The notes beneath the pieces are model-generated. The model was not told the DNA's origin and searched no databases. It saw only the letters and a program-made list of their open reading frames with translations. The translations under genes were made by a program, and so were the position numbers. 64,000 nucleotides of DNA from Halomicrobium zhouii (GTDB lineage: Archaea; Halobacteriota; Halobacteria; Halobacteriales; Haloarculaceae), in contig NZ_FOZK01000001.1 of the NCBI RefSeq assembly GCF_900114435.1, positions 806,001 through 870,000 of the forward strand, given 5' to 3'. Each line of letters begins with the position of its first letter. The stretch's first letter is position 1. Shown in pieces: positions 7,609 to 14,767 of this stretch.

Positions 7609-8406
7609 ATGAGCTACGACCTCTTCGACACGGAGTCCGGCAACGCAGTCGTCGTCGCACTGGATCACGGCCTCGGGATGGGCGCGCTGGAGGGGTTCGA
7701 GGACGCCGGCGCGACGCTGGATGCCGTCCTCGCGGGTAATCCCGACGGCGTCCTCGTCGGGCCGCACTTCGCCCGACGGTATGCTGACCGATTCGACGAC
7801 TCGGACGCCGACCTGCTGGTCACGGCGGACGTCGCGACGTTCTCCACCCGACCGGGCCACGACGAGGCGATGGACATCTGGACCCAGCCCTTCGACGTCG
7901 ACTCGCTGCTGGATCTCGACCCCGTCGGCGTCAAGACCGTCCTCGTCTTCGGTCGGGAGGACCGCGAGCTGTTCCAGGAGAACATCGAGGCCGTCGCAGA
8001 CCTCGCCGAGCGACTCCGGGGCACCGGCGTCCCGCTCATCGTCGAACCGGTCGGCTGGGGAAAACGCGTCCCGGAGCCCCTGGAGACCGACCCGGAGTAC
8101 GTCGCCGACGCCTGCCGCATCGCCTGGGAGATCGGCGCCGACGTTCTCAAGGCGCCCTACACCGGCGAACCGGACACCTACGCCGACCTCGTTGACGCCT
8201 CGCCGGTCCCGGTCACCGTCCTCGGCGGGCCCGCCTCCGGGTCGACGCGGGCGATGCTCGGGGACATCGAGGAAGCCGTCGGCTGTGGTGCGCGCGGCCC
8301 AGTCATCGGCCGCTCCGTCTGGCAGACCGAGGACCCCCAGGCGGTCGTCGAGGCACTGAACGGCGTCGTCCACGAGGGGAGGAGCGCCGACGACGTCTGG
8401 GGGTGA
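7609..8406 (+). CDS. Class I aldolase, DhnA/FbaB family
   Basis: A 265-residue TIM-barrel aldolase of the archaeal class I fructose-bisphosphate aldolase group. 'VVVALDHGLGMG' near residue 14 is the first strand with the conserved DHG. 'GADVLKAPYTGEP' near residue 180 carries the Schiff-base Lys (usual context VKxxYTG), and 'VTVLGGPASGS' is the phosphate-binding loop. The family includes fructose-1,6-bisphosphate aldolase and 2-amino-3,7-dideoxy-D-threo-hept-6-ulosonate synthase of archaeal aromatic amino-acid synthesis. The substrate cannot be fixed here; a glycolytic-type sugar phosphate is likeliest. The ATG at 7609 was preferred over an in-frame upstream ATG inside the hepT end. Confidence 0.75.
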   Translation: MSYDLFDTESGNAVVVALDHGLGMGALEGFEDAGATLDAVLAGNPDGVLVGPHFARRYADRFDDSDADLLVTADVATFSTRPGHDEAMDIWTQPFDVDSLLDLDPVGVKTVLVFGREDRELFQENIEAVADLAERLRGTGVPLIVEPVGWGKRVPEPLETDPEYVADACRIAWEIGADVLKAPYTGEPDTYADLVDASPVPVTVLGGPASGSTRAMLGDIEEAVGCGARGPVIGRSVWQTEDPQAVVEALNGVVHEGRSADDVWG

Positions 8407-8454
8407 GGAGTCGGTGCGAGTCAACGCCGACCGGCAGTTTCTGGCGAACGTCCG

Positions 8455-8787
8455 TCACTCACCGCCCCATTCACGGATCGGCGGGATCAGTTCGAGCGTC
8501 GCCGCGGCGAGGTAGAGGCCGACGGCGATCAGCGCGACGCTGACTGCGACGCCGGCCAACCCGGCTCCGGTGGACCCGGCCGAGGCCACCACGCCGAGTA
8601 ACCCGACGTACGCGATCACGAAGGCGACGCCCACCAGGAGGACGGTGCCGATAACGCCGAGGATGGCGTCCTCGACGGCCTTCCTGACGACGGTGTAGAG
8701 GACGGCCTCGTCGATTTCGGCGGCCGCTCCGCCGTCCGCTACCGGCCCGCTGTGCGCAGTGCCGTCACCGCTTCCGTCGGGGACCAT
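8455..8787 (-). CDS. Small membrane protein, two transmembrane segments
   Basis: A 110-residue protein of unknown function. After a polar Gly/Asp-rich N-terminus come two hydrophobic segments, 'ILGVIGTVLLVGVAFVIAYV' and 'GVAVSVALIAVGLYLAAATL', and a short C-terminus ending in IREWGGE. I chose the ATG at 8787 since the longer frame upstream is Ser/Arg-rich and unlike haloarchaeal protein. The gene stands alone, convergent with the aldolase. No domain was recognised. Confidence 0.6.
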   Translation of the reverse strand: MVPDGSGDGTAHSGPVADGGAAAEIDEAVLYTVVRKAVEDAILGVIGTVLLVGVAFVIAYVGLLGVVASAGSTGAGLAGVAVSVALIAVGLYLAAATLELIPPIREWGGE

Positions 8788-9005
8788 ATAATCCGGAGTC
8801 TCCGTCGAGCGAAATAAGTTCAGGGGTGGCGATTCTGTCGATGACCGCCGACCTGATCGGCGATCCACGTCGGTCGTGACGAGACGCACCTGTGGGACCG
8901 TGCTCGATATGACAACGGAGTTCGATTCGGGCGACATCGACGTCGCCTGCTTGCACTGGAGCCGCCGGTGTCGTCAAAGGCGTCGAGCGCGTACCGGGGA
9001 CCACT

Positions 9006-9758
9006 ATGGAAGCCACCGCCCGAGAGACACTCTACAAAGCGCCCCGAACGGACGTGATACAGGATCAAGGGCAGTTCAGGACGCACTTCAACTTTCCCGG
9101 CCGAAACCTGCCGGACCACGACGACCACGGCTACGGCCCGCTGGCGACCGTCGTCGAGTCGTTCATGGACCCGGACACGCTCATCGGGATGCATCCCCAC
9201 CGGAACGAGGAGATAATCTCGTGGGTGCCCGACGGCGTCATGCGCCACGACGACGGCGAGGGGAACAAGCTCGTCACCGACGCGGACCACCTGATGGTGA
9301 TGGGTGCGGGCACCGAGTTCTGGCACGAGGAGCGCACGCTCGCCGAGGACCCGCCGCTCCGGATGCTCCAGATCTTCGTGCGCCCGCACAGCCTCGACCT
9401 CCAGCCGCAGATCCAGCACGAACCCGTCCCGGACCCCGTCGCCGACGAGTGGCGACACCTCTTCGGGCCCGAGGACTCGGACGCGCCTCTTTCGGTGCGC
9501 AACGAGGTGGACTTCTACGACGCCCACCTCGAGGAGGGGGCCAGCGACGACCTCCCCCAGATTGCCGGGCGGGACGCGTACTTCTACATCTTCGAGGGCA
9601 CAGTAGAGGCCGCCGACGCGCGCTTCGAGGAGGGAGAGAGCGGGCTGCTCGTCGACGACGACGGGCTGACACTCACGGCACGGGAGGACGCGCTGGTCGT
9701 GGCCTTCCTGATCGACCCGGACGCGCCCGTCACCCGGCAGGGAACGATCGGTCGCTGA
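9006..9758 (+). CDS. Pirin family protein
   Basis: A 250-residue bicupin of the pirin family. The N-terminal cupin carries the metal ligands in 'IGMHPHRNEEIISWV' (about residues 60-74) plus a later His/Glu pair in 'GTEFWHEE', matching the HxH...H...E iron site of pirins. The second cupin (about 160-245) is shorter and lacks clear ligands. Bacterial and human pirins act as quercetinases or redox-sensing regulators; the archaeal role is unknown. It is single, with no signal peptide, and so likely cytoplasmic. Confidence 0.85.
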   Translation: MEATARETLYKAPRTDVIQDQGQFRTHFNFPGRNLPDHDDHGYGPLATVVESFMDPDTLIGMHPHRNEEIISWVPDGVMRHDDGEGNKLVTDADHLMVMGAGTEFWHEERTLAEDPPLRMLQIFVRPHSLDLQPQIQHEPVPDPVADEWRHLFGPEDSDAPLSVRNEVDFYDAHLEEGASDDLPQIAGRDAYFYIFEGTVEAADARFEEGESGLLVDDDGLTLTAREDALVVAFLIDPDAPVTRQGTIGR

Positions 9759-9794
9759 GTGGTCGCCAGCGCGGCGACGAGTAGTGAGACTCCG

Positions 9795-10811
9795 TCAGTC
9801 GAGCAGCGAACGAACTTCGTCCGCAAGCCCCGCACCGATGGCTTCCATCCCCGCGTCGCCGGGGTGGAGCAGGTCGGTCGTCAGGCCGGTGGCGTCCAGC
9901 AGGTCGGGGCCCTCGACGAGGTGGACGTTGTCCGTCGCGCAACTTTCGACGGCCGACCGGAGCGACGACCGGAACGCCGCCGCGCGCTCACGGTCGCCGT
10001 CCCGGACGAGATCCTCGTGGTAGGGGAACAGCGTCACGCAGACGACCGGCTTCCCGGGGTTGGATTCGACGACGGTCCGGACGAAGGCGCGGACGCGCTC
10101 GTCGAACTGCGCCTCGGTGAACCCCCTGTTTGCCATGTTCACCGACAGCGCGAGCGTCGCCACGTCCCAGTCGTCGCGGTTCGCGAGGTACTCTGCCATC
10201 GCCGGTTCGCAGAAGGCCGACCCCGACGCCCCGAGGTTGACCGGGTCGACGCCCAGGCGGCGGGCGACTCGCGAGACGTACGTGAGGTGACTGGCCGAGG
10301 CGGCGGCGCCCTCGGTGATAGAGGTCCCGTGGGCGAGGTACCGCGTGTCCGGGAGTTCCTCGTCCGTCGGCGGGCGGCACGCCCCCGCGACGTCGTGGAC
10401 GGCGACGGGTTCCCAGGCGTCGAACCGCAGGCGACAGACGCGCGGGTCGAACGCGCCCGTCGCTACTTCGTCGTCGAGCGCGCTGATTCGGTCCGGCACT
10501 GTCAGTCGTACCGTCTTCGGGACAGGGCCGAACTCCACGGGCTCCTCGCCCTGGAAGTCACCCCAGAACGGGCGGAGCACGGTTCTCCCCTGCGCCGAGA
10601 CCGTCACCCGGACCGTCGCGTCGTCCGCCTCCGGGACGAACCGGAGTTCGCTGTTCGTCGGGTGGCCCATCCGCTCGCGGGCGTCGACGTTGAGTTCGCG
10701 CCCGAGGCCGCCGGGAGCGCGACGCAGCCGGTGGCCCCCGGGACTCCACGGCGCCGCGGCCGTCTCGGCGACGTTGTGGAGCGCGGCACCGGGCAGTTCG
10801 TCGTGGATCAT
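9795..10811 (-). CDS. SGNH/GDSL-type hydrolase
   Basis: A 338-residue esterase-like protein. Residues 1-140 form a beta-rich domain; the SGNH fold follows. Block I is 'YLAHGTSITEGAAAS' with the nucleophilic Ser in GTSIT, block II has 'LGASGSAF' (Gly), block III 'ALSVNMANRG' (Asn), and block V 'TDLLHPGDAGMEAIG' supplies the Asp-x-x-His pair. It could deacylate or deacetylate a carbohydrate, since a sandwich domain before an SGNH domain is usual in carbohydrate esterases. No signal peptide is visible. I chose the ATG at 10811; a TATA-like stretch (tatcata in the minus strand, about 10832) lies upstream. Upstream in-frame codons run into palindromic element 2. Confidence 0.78.
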   Translation of the reverse strand: MIHDELPGAALHNVAETAAAPWSPGGHRLRRAPGGLGRELNVDARERMGHPTNSELRFVPEADDATVRVTVSAQGRTVLRPFWGDFQGEEPVEFGPVPKTVRLTVPDRISALDDEVATGAFDPRVCRLRFDAWEPVAVHDVAGACRPPTDEELPDTRYLAHGTSITEGAAASASHLTYVSRVARRLGVDPVNLGASGSAFCEPAMAEYLANRDDWDVATLALSVNMANRGFTEAQFDERVRAFVRTVVESNPGKPVVCVTLFPYHEDLVRDGDRERAAAFRSSLRSAVESCATDNVHLVEGPDLLDATGLTTDLLHPGDAGMEAIGAGLADEVRSLLD

Positions 10812-10920
10812 ACGTTGCGTCACACTGCCCCCGTATGATATGTATGCCGACTGGCCGCGCTCGTGTGGTGAGTGAGTATGTGAATTTAACGGGTGATTTG
10901 GTGAGAGGGTGCTGGAAGAA

Positions 10921-11446
10921 ATGAGACTGTTAACACCCAGAAAGCCCTCGACGCGCTCTCTGGAGCCAGAATCGAGACCGCAAACAATCAGAAAGCCCTC
11001 GGCGCGCTCGGGTCGCGGGGACCACCTTGCGCTCCTCACTCCGTTGCGGTGCTAAGGGGTCCCGGCTTCCCCGACCCCGCCTCGCCCTTTCAGTCCTCCA
11101 GGACGGCACAGCACCACAGCCCTGCCCTTCCCCTGGTCGCGCGATGAAACGCGCTCCCGGCCGGGCGGTTGCGGGCTGCCAGGAAGTGTGATTCGCGCCG
11201 GACGGCGCGAATCCGGGGAGGTGTGGGGAGGCAACCGCGAGCACCTCCGTGGCGCGAGCGATGCTGATCCTGGAGGATTGAAAGGGCGAGGCTCGGTGAA
11301 CGAAGCACGGACCCATAAGCACCGCAGCGAAGCGAGGAGCGCAGTGCGGTCCGCGCGAGTTCAGCGGGCCGAGGGCTTTCCTTTGTTGACGGTCTCGATT
11401 CTGTCTGCAGAGAGCGTGCGGATGGCTTTCGGGGTGTTTGAACTCA
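10921..11446. repeat. Giant imperfect palindromic element, copy 2
   Basis: A 526-bp non-coding palindrome related to the one at 1677-2224. Pairs from outside in: ATGAGACTGTTAACACCC (10921-10938) with gggtgtttgaactcat; AGAAAGCC plus CGCGCTCTCT with AGAGAGCG plus GGCTTTC (11411-11430); CAGAATCGAGACCG (10967-10980) with CGGTCTCGATTCTG (11390-11403); GAAAGCCCTCGG with CCGAGGGCTTTC; CTCCTCACTCCGTTGCGGTG with its near complement at 11320-11340; CCTCGCCCTTTCAGTCCTCC with a 24-nt partner ending at 11291 (one mismatch). The tip is GATTCGCGCC/GGCGCGAATC around GGAC (11190-11213). The sequence CAGCCCTGCCCTTCCC and the following 30 nt are nearly identical in both copies. The open frames inside are artefacts of the palindrome. 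Confidence 0.78.
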
Positions 11447-11541
11447 TGCTCACTGCTGAAACGCCGAACTCCACTGATCGCTCACTGCACACACCGTATC
11501 GGCCGGGACCGGAACTTCCGAAACGCCGATCTCGAACTCAC

Positions 11542-12513
11542 TCACTCGTCGGCGAAGATCTCCCGGACGACCGACTCGATGTCGCGTTCGGCAGACCAGC
11601 CGAGTTTCTCCCGAGCGCGTGAGGTGTCGACTTCGAAGGTGTCCGTCAGCGTCTCGTCGTCGGCCCGCGGGTTCTCGACGAGTGTGACCTCGGGCCGCTC
11701 GCCCGCGTGTTCGGCGGCGACGTCGGCGACGAGGTTGGCCACCGTCTCGACGCTGGGGTCCTCGTCGCTGGCGACCTCGTACTTCTCGACGCCCGTCTCG
11801 CCGGCCTCGAGCTGGTCGAGCAGGCGCTCGCAGCTGCGGACGTACGCGCGGGCGACGTCGACGACGTGGACGTAGTTGCGCGACTGGGTCCCCGGTTCGT
11901 ACACCGTCAGCGGCTCGCCGGCTTTCGCGCGGGAGACGAAGAAGTTGATGACGGTCCCCTTGGAGACGGTGGTCCCGTCGACGTCGTGGGACCCGTAGAG
12001 GTTCGAGATCATGTACTGGTGGGCCGGGAAGGCGCCCTCGGCGAACGTGTCGATGGCGCGCTCGCTGAGGAGCTTGGTCCGGCCGTACCAGTTCATGGGG
12101 CCGCGGGGCTGGTCGACGGTGATGGGGAACGATTCGGGGTCGCCCAGCACGGCCATGCTGAACGGGAACACCAGGCCGGCGCCCGATTTTCGGCAGAACC
12201 AGGCGACGTTGTTGGTGCCCTGGACGTTGACGTCGTAGGCCAGGTCCTGGTTCTCCTCGCAGTCGTCGACGCCGCTGACGGCGGCGAGGTGGAGGACGAT
12301 ATCGGCGCCCTCCAGTGCGGCCTCCAGGCGGTCCCGGTTTCGGATGTCGACGTGGTCGACGTCGAGGTCGCCGATGGAGCGGACCTTGGCGAGGTAGAAG
12401 TTATCGATGGCGGTCAGTTCCCAGTCGGGATGTGCTTCCTGTATCTCTCTGGCGACGCGAGAGCCGATGTAGCCCGCGGCGCCGGTTATCGCGATGTGTG
12501 GTTCGTCAGTCAT
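11542..12513 (-). CDS. NAD-dependent epimerase/dehydratase
   Basis: A 323-residue extended short-chain dehydrogenase acting on a nucleotide sugar. The NAD-binding loop is 'ITGAAGYIGSRVA' at residues 9-21, 'LHLAAVSGVDD' follows beta-4, and the catalytic pair is in 'NWYGRTK' (YxxxK) near residue 143. The Ser/Thr of the triad is in 'PFSMAVLG', which is Ser-Met instead of the usual SSxxVYG. The protein ends with 'LGWSAERDIESVVREIF', the usual C-terminal helix of sugar epimerases. It is the last gene of a three-gene minus-strand run (14665 to 11542), spaced 21 nt from its neighbour. Likely product: a sugar for S-layer or surface glycans; exact reaction unknown. Confidence 0.82.
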   Translation of the reverse strand: MTDEPHIAITGAAGYIGSRVAREIQEAHPDWELTAIDNFYLAKVRSIGDLDVDHVDIRNRDRLEAALEGADIVLHLAAVSGVDDCEENQDLAYDVNVQGTNNVAWFCRKSGAGLVFPFSMAVLGDPESFPITVDQPRGPMNWYGRTKLLSERAIDTFAEGAFPAHQYMISNLYGSHDVDGTTVSKGTVINFFVSRAKAGEPLTVYEPGTQSRNYVHVVDVARAYVRSCERLLDQLEAGETGVEKYEVASDEDPSVETVANLVADVAAEHAGERPEVTLVENPRADDETLTDTFEVDTSRAREKLGWSAERDIESVVREIFADE

Positions 12514-12534
12514 TGGTTTCGTCTGGTGTGTCGG

Positions 12535-13479
12535 TCATTGCTGGCTCGCCGGGCCGTCGGCGAACCGTCGTTGCAGGTCGCGGACGCCCTCGCGGAGCGT
12601 CCACGACGGTTCGAAGCCCGTCTCCGCGAGGCGGTCGAAGTTGACGTGGTAGGACGGGCCGGGGTGTTCGTCTTCGAGGTAGGTGACGTCGACCGGGCCG
12701 ACCTCCTCGCGGACGAGTTCGGCGACGTCGGCGATCTGGAAGTTACCGTCGTTGGTCCCGACGTTGTAGACGCGGTGGTCCCAGCGGTCGGGTTCGAGCG
12801 CGGCGTGAGCGTACGCGCGAGCGGCGTCTTCGACGTGGATGAAGGGGCGCCAGTTCGAGCCGTCGCCGTAGACCGTCAGCGAGCGGCCGGTCAGTGCACG
12901 GAAGACGAAGTAGTTCACGACGAGGTTGAACCGGACGGCGGGGGAGTAGCCGTAGTTGGTCGCCATCCGCAGGGCCGTCCCGTCCATCCCGAACTCCTCG
13001 CAGTACTCCGCGAGCAACTCCTCGGACTGCAGCTTCGTCTCGGCGTAGGGGTTGATCGGGTCGGCCTCGGTCGTCTCGTCGATGTCCCGGCTGGTCGCCC
13101 GGCCGTAGACGTTACAGGAGGAGGCGAGCACGACGTCGTCGACGCCGAACTTGCCCGCGGCGGTCAGCACGTTCTCCGTGCCCTCGTAGTTGACCGCGAA
13201 GGTCTCGTCCCGTCGGTCGTGGGTGCTCGCGGCGCCGGTGATGGCCGCGAGGTGGACGACGGCGTCGACGTCTCTGGTCGCGCTCTCGACGTCGCCGTAC
13301 TCCCGGACGTCGCCCCGGCGAAACTCTAGGGAGTCACCGACCGCCCCCAGCAAGGAGCGGGGCGCCCCATCCGAGAGGTTGTCCAGGAGCACGATCCGGT
13401 CGACGCGCTCGTCGTCCTGCAGGAGCGGGACGAGCGCGCTCCCGATGTAGCCGCAGGCGCCGGTGACCAGGACGTCCAT
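12535..13479 (-). CDS. NAD-dependent epimerase, GalE-like
   Basis: A 314-residue nucleotide-sugar epimerase/dehydratase. It has 'VTGACGYIGSALVPLL' at the N-terminus, 'VHLAAITGAAS' after beta-4, the catalytic Ser in 'ASSCNVYG' and the YxxxK in 'NPYAETKLQSE' near residue 145. Substrate-loop residues follow in 'MATNYGYSPAVRFNLVVNYF'. The C-terminus 'FEPSWTLREGVRDL' is typical of UDP-glucose 4-epimerase relatives. It lies between two similar genes, with 7 nt to the sulfoquinovose synthase, so the three form an operon. The sugar specificity cannot be read from sequence. Confidence 0.84.
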   Translation of the reverse strand: MDVLVTGACGYIGSALVPLLQDDERVDRIVLLDNLSDGAPRSLLGAVGDSLEFRRGDVREYGDVESATRDVDAVVHLAAITGAASTHDRRDETFAVNYEGTENVLTAAGKFGVDDVVLASSCNVYGRATSRDIDETTEADPINPYAETKLQSEELLAEYCEEFGMDGTALRMATNYGYSPAVRFNLVVNYFVFRALTGRSLTVYGDGSNWRPFIHVEDAARAYAHAALEPDRWDHRVYNVGTNDGNFQIADVAELVREEVGPVDVTYLEDEHPGPSYHVNFDRLAETGFEPSWTLREGVRDLQRRFADGPASQQ

Positions 13480-13486
13480 CGGCCGT

Positions 13487-14665
13487 TCAGTCCTCCGACT
13501 CTTCGAGAACGCCCGGGAGGAACCGGTCCTCGTGGGCCTCGATGGTGTCGGCGTAGCGGGTGAGCGTCTCGAAGATGTCCTGGACCCCGTCCTCGAAGGT
13601 CTGGGCCTGCTCGCCGATCAGGTCGGCGTAGCGGTCGTCCTCGATCTCCATCTTGTGGGTCTCGTCCTCGTCACGGGGGTTCTCGAAGTGCTCGACGGCG
13701 ACGTCGAGGTCGAACTCCGACCCGACGTCGGCGATGGTCTCGGCGATCTCGACGATGCTGATCGCGCGCGTGACCTGGTTGTAGACGGTGAGCCCCTCCG
13801 GGCGGTCGTCGAGGTCCGCGACGGCGAGCTGGGCGAGGCCCTCGACGGCGTCCTCCAGCGAGACGAACGGCTTGCGCTGTTCGCCCTTCCCGTACACCGT
13901 CACGGGGTAGCCGGCGACGGCCTGGGCGCAGAAGCGGTGCGTGACCGTCCCGAAGTAGTAGTCGAAGTCGAAGCGCGTCTTCAGGCGGTCGTCCTCGCGG
14001 GTCTCCGCGGTCTCGGTCCCGTAGACGATGGCGGTCCGGACGTCCGAGACGGGAATGTCGAACTGCTTGTGGGCCAGCCGCATGTTGGCCGCGTCGTGGG
14101 ACTTGGTGAGGTGGTACCAGCTCCCCGCCATCGCCGGGAACGGCACGTCGTCGCGCTCGCCCTGGTTCTCCATCGTCGCGCCGCCCTCGGGGATGGGGAA
14201 CTCGGGGGCGCCGTAGACGCCCGTCGTCGTCGTCTCGACGAAGTGGGTGTCGGTGAGGTCGTGCTCTTCGAGGCCCCACAGCAGGTTCCGCGTGGCCTGC
14301 ATGTTGTTGTGCTGGGTGTAGTTCGCCCGCTCGCCGTTGATCTGGGAGTAGGGCGCCGAGGGCTGGGCCGCGGCGTGGATGATCGTCTCCGGTTCGTGAA
14401 CCTGGAGCAGTTCGTCGACGAAGCTCTTCTCGACGAGGTCGCCCTCGACGAAGGAGATGTTGTCGAGGCCGTGGACCTCGCGTGCGGCCTCCAGGCGCTC
14501 GTCGATACTGGCGACTGGCGTCGCGCTCGTCGCGCCCGTCTCCTCGACCCACTCCCGTCGGCCGAAGTTGTCCACGAGCAGCACTCGGTCGTCCGTCCGG
14601 TCCGCGATTCGCAGTGCGGCGGGCCACCCGACGTAGCCGTCGCCGCCAGTGACGAGGATCGTCAT
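13487..14665 (-). CDS. UDP-sulfoquinovose synthase
   Basis: A 392-residue homologue of SQD1/SqdB and archaeal Agl3, which convert UDP-glucose plus sulfite to UDP-sulfoquinovose. Diagnostic features are 'VTGGDGYVGWPAALRI' (SQD1 has GGDGYCGW), 'SAPYSQINGERANYTQHNN', the catalytic Thr run at residues 145-148, 'WYHLTKSHD' with Tyr184 and Lys188, and 'GYPVTVYGKGEQRKPFVSLE'. These are specific to the sulfoquinovose branch rather than GalE. The product may donate a sulfonated sugar to S-layer N-glycans (as Agl3 in Sulfolobus) or to sulfoglycolipids. It is first in the operon; a 21-bp inverted repeat lies 2 nt before its ATG. A glycosyltransferase is not seen nearby. Confidence 0.88.
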   Translation of the reverse strand: MTILVTGGDGYVGWPAALRIADRTDDRVLLVDNFGRREWVEETGATSATPVASIDERLEAAREVHGLDNISFVEGDLVEKSFVDELLQVHEPETIIHAAAQPSAPYSQINGERANYTQHNNMQATRNLLWGLEEHDLTDTHFVETTTTGVYGAPEFPIPEGGATMENQGERDDVPFPAMAGSWYHLTKSHDAANMRLAHKQFDIPVSDVRTAIVYGTETAETREDDRLKTRFDFDYYFGTVTHRFCAQAVAGYPVTVYGKGEQRKPFVSLEDAVEGLAQLAVADLDDRPEGLTVYNQVTRAISIVEIAETIADVGSEFDLDVAVEHFENPRDEDETHKMEIEDDRYADLIGEQAQTFEDGVQDIFETLTRYADTIEAHEDRFLPGVLEESED

Positions 14666-14667
14666 TA

Positions 14668-14688
14668 GTTACTCAAATCGTGAGTAAC
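14668..14688. promoter_or_regulatory. Inverted repeat at the start of the sugar-epimerase operon
   Basis: GTTACTCA (14668-14675) and TGAGTAAC (14681-14688) are perfect 8-bp arms around a 5-nt spacer. The repeat ends 2 nt before the ATG of the UDP-sulfoquinovose synthase, so it covers the likely transcription start. It could be a repressor operator or a 5'-end hairpin that hides the start codon. Confidence 0.6.
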
Positions 14689-14767
14689 ACGCCAGTGGCA
14701 AGTACTTTTCCCTCGGGCGGGGCCGAGAACGCAATCCTTAGGCGTCCACTCGCCCCCACTCTATCCA

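Noticed and set aside
10930-11322. 130-codon minus-strand frame in palindromic element 2
   Set aside because: Same reason; frames on both strands are open because the palindrome is GC-rich. No codon-bias signal.
11707-13329. 540-codon plus-strand frame opposite the epimerase genes
   Set aside because: Antisense shadow rich in Val/Asp/Gly with no domain; the minus strand has two clear epimerases.
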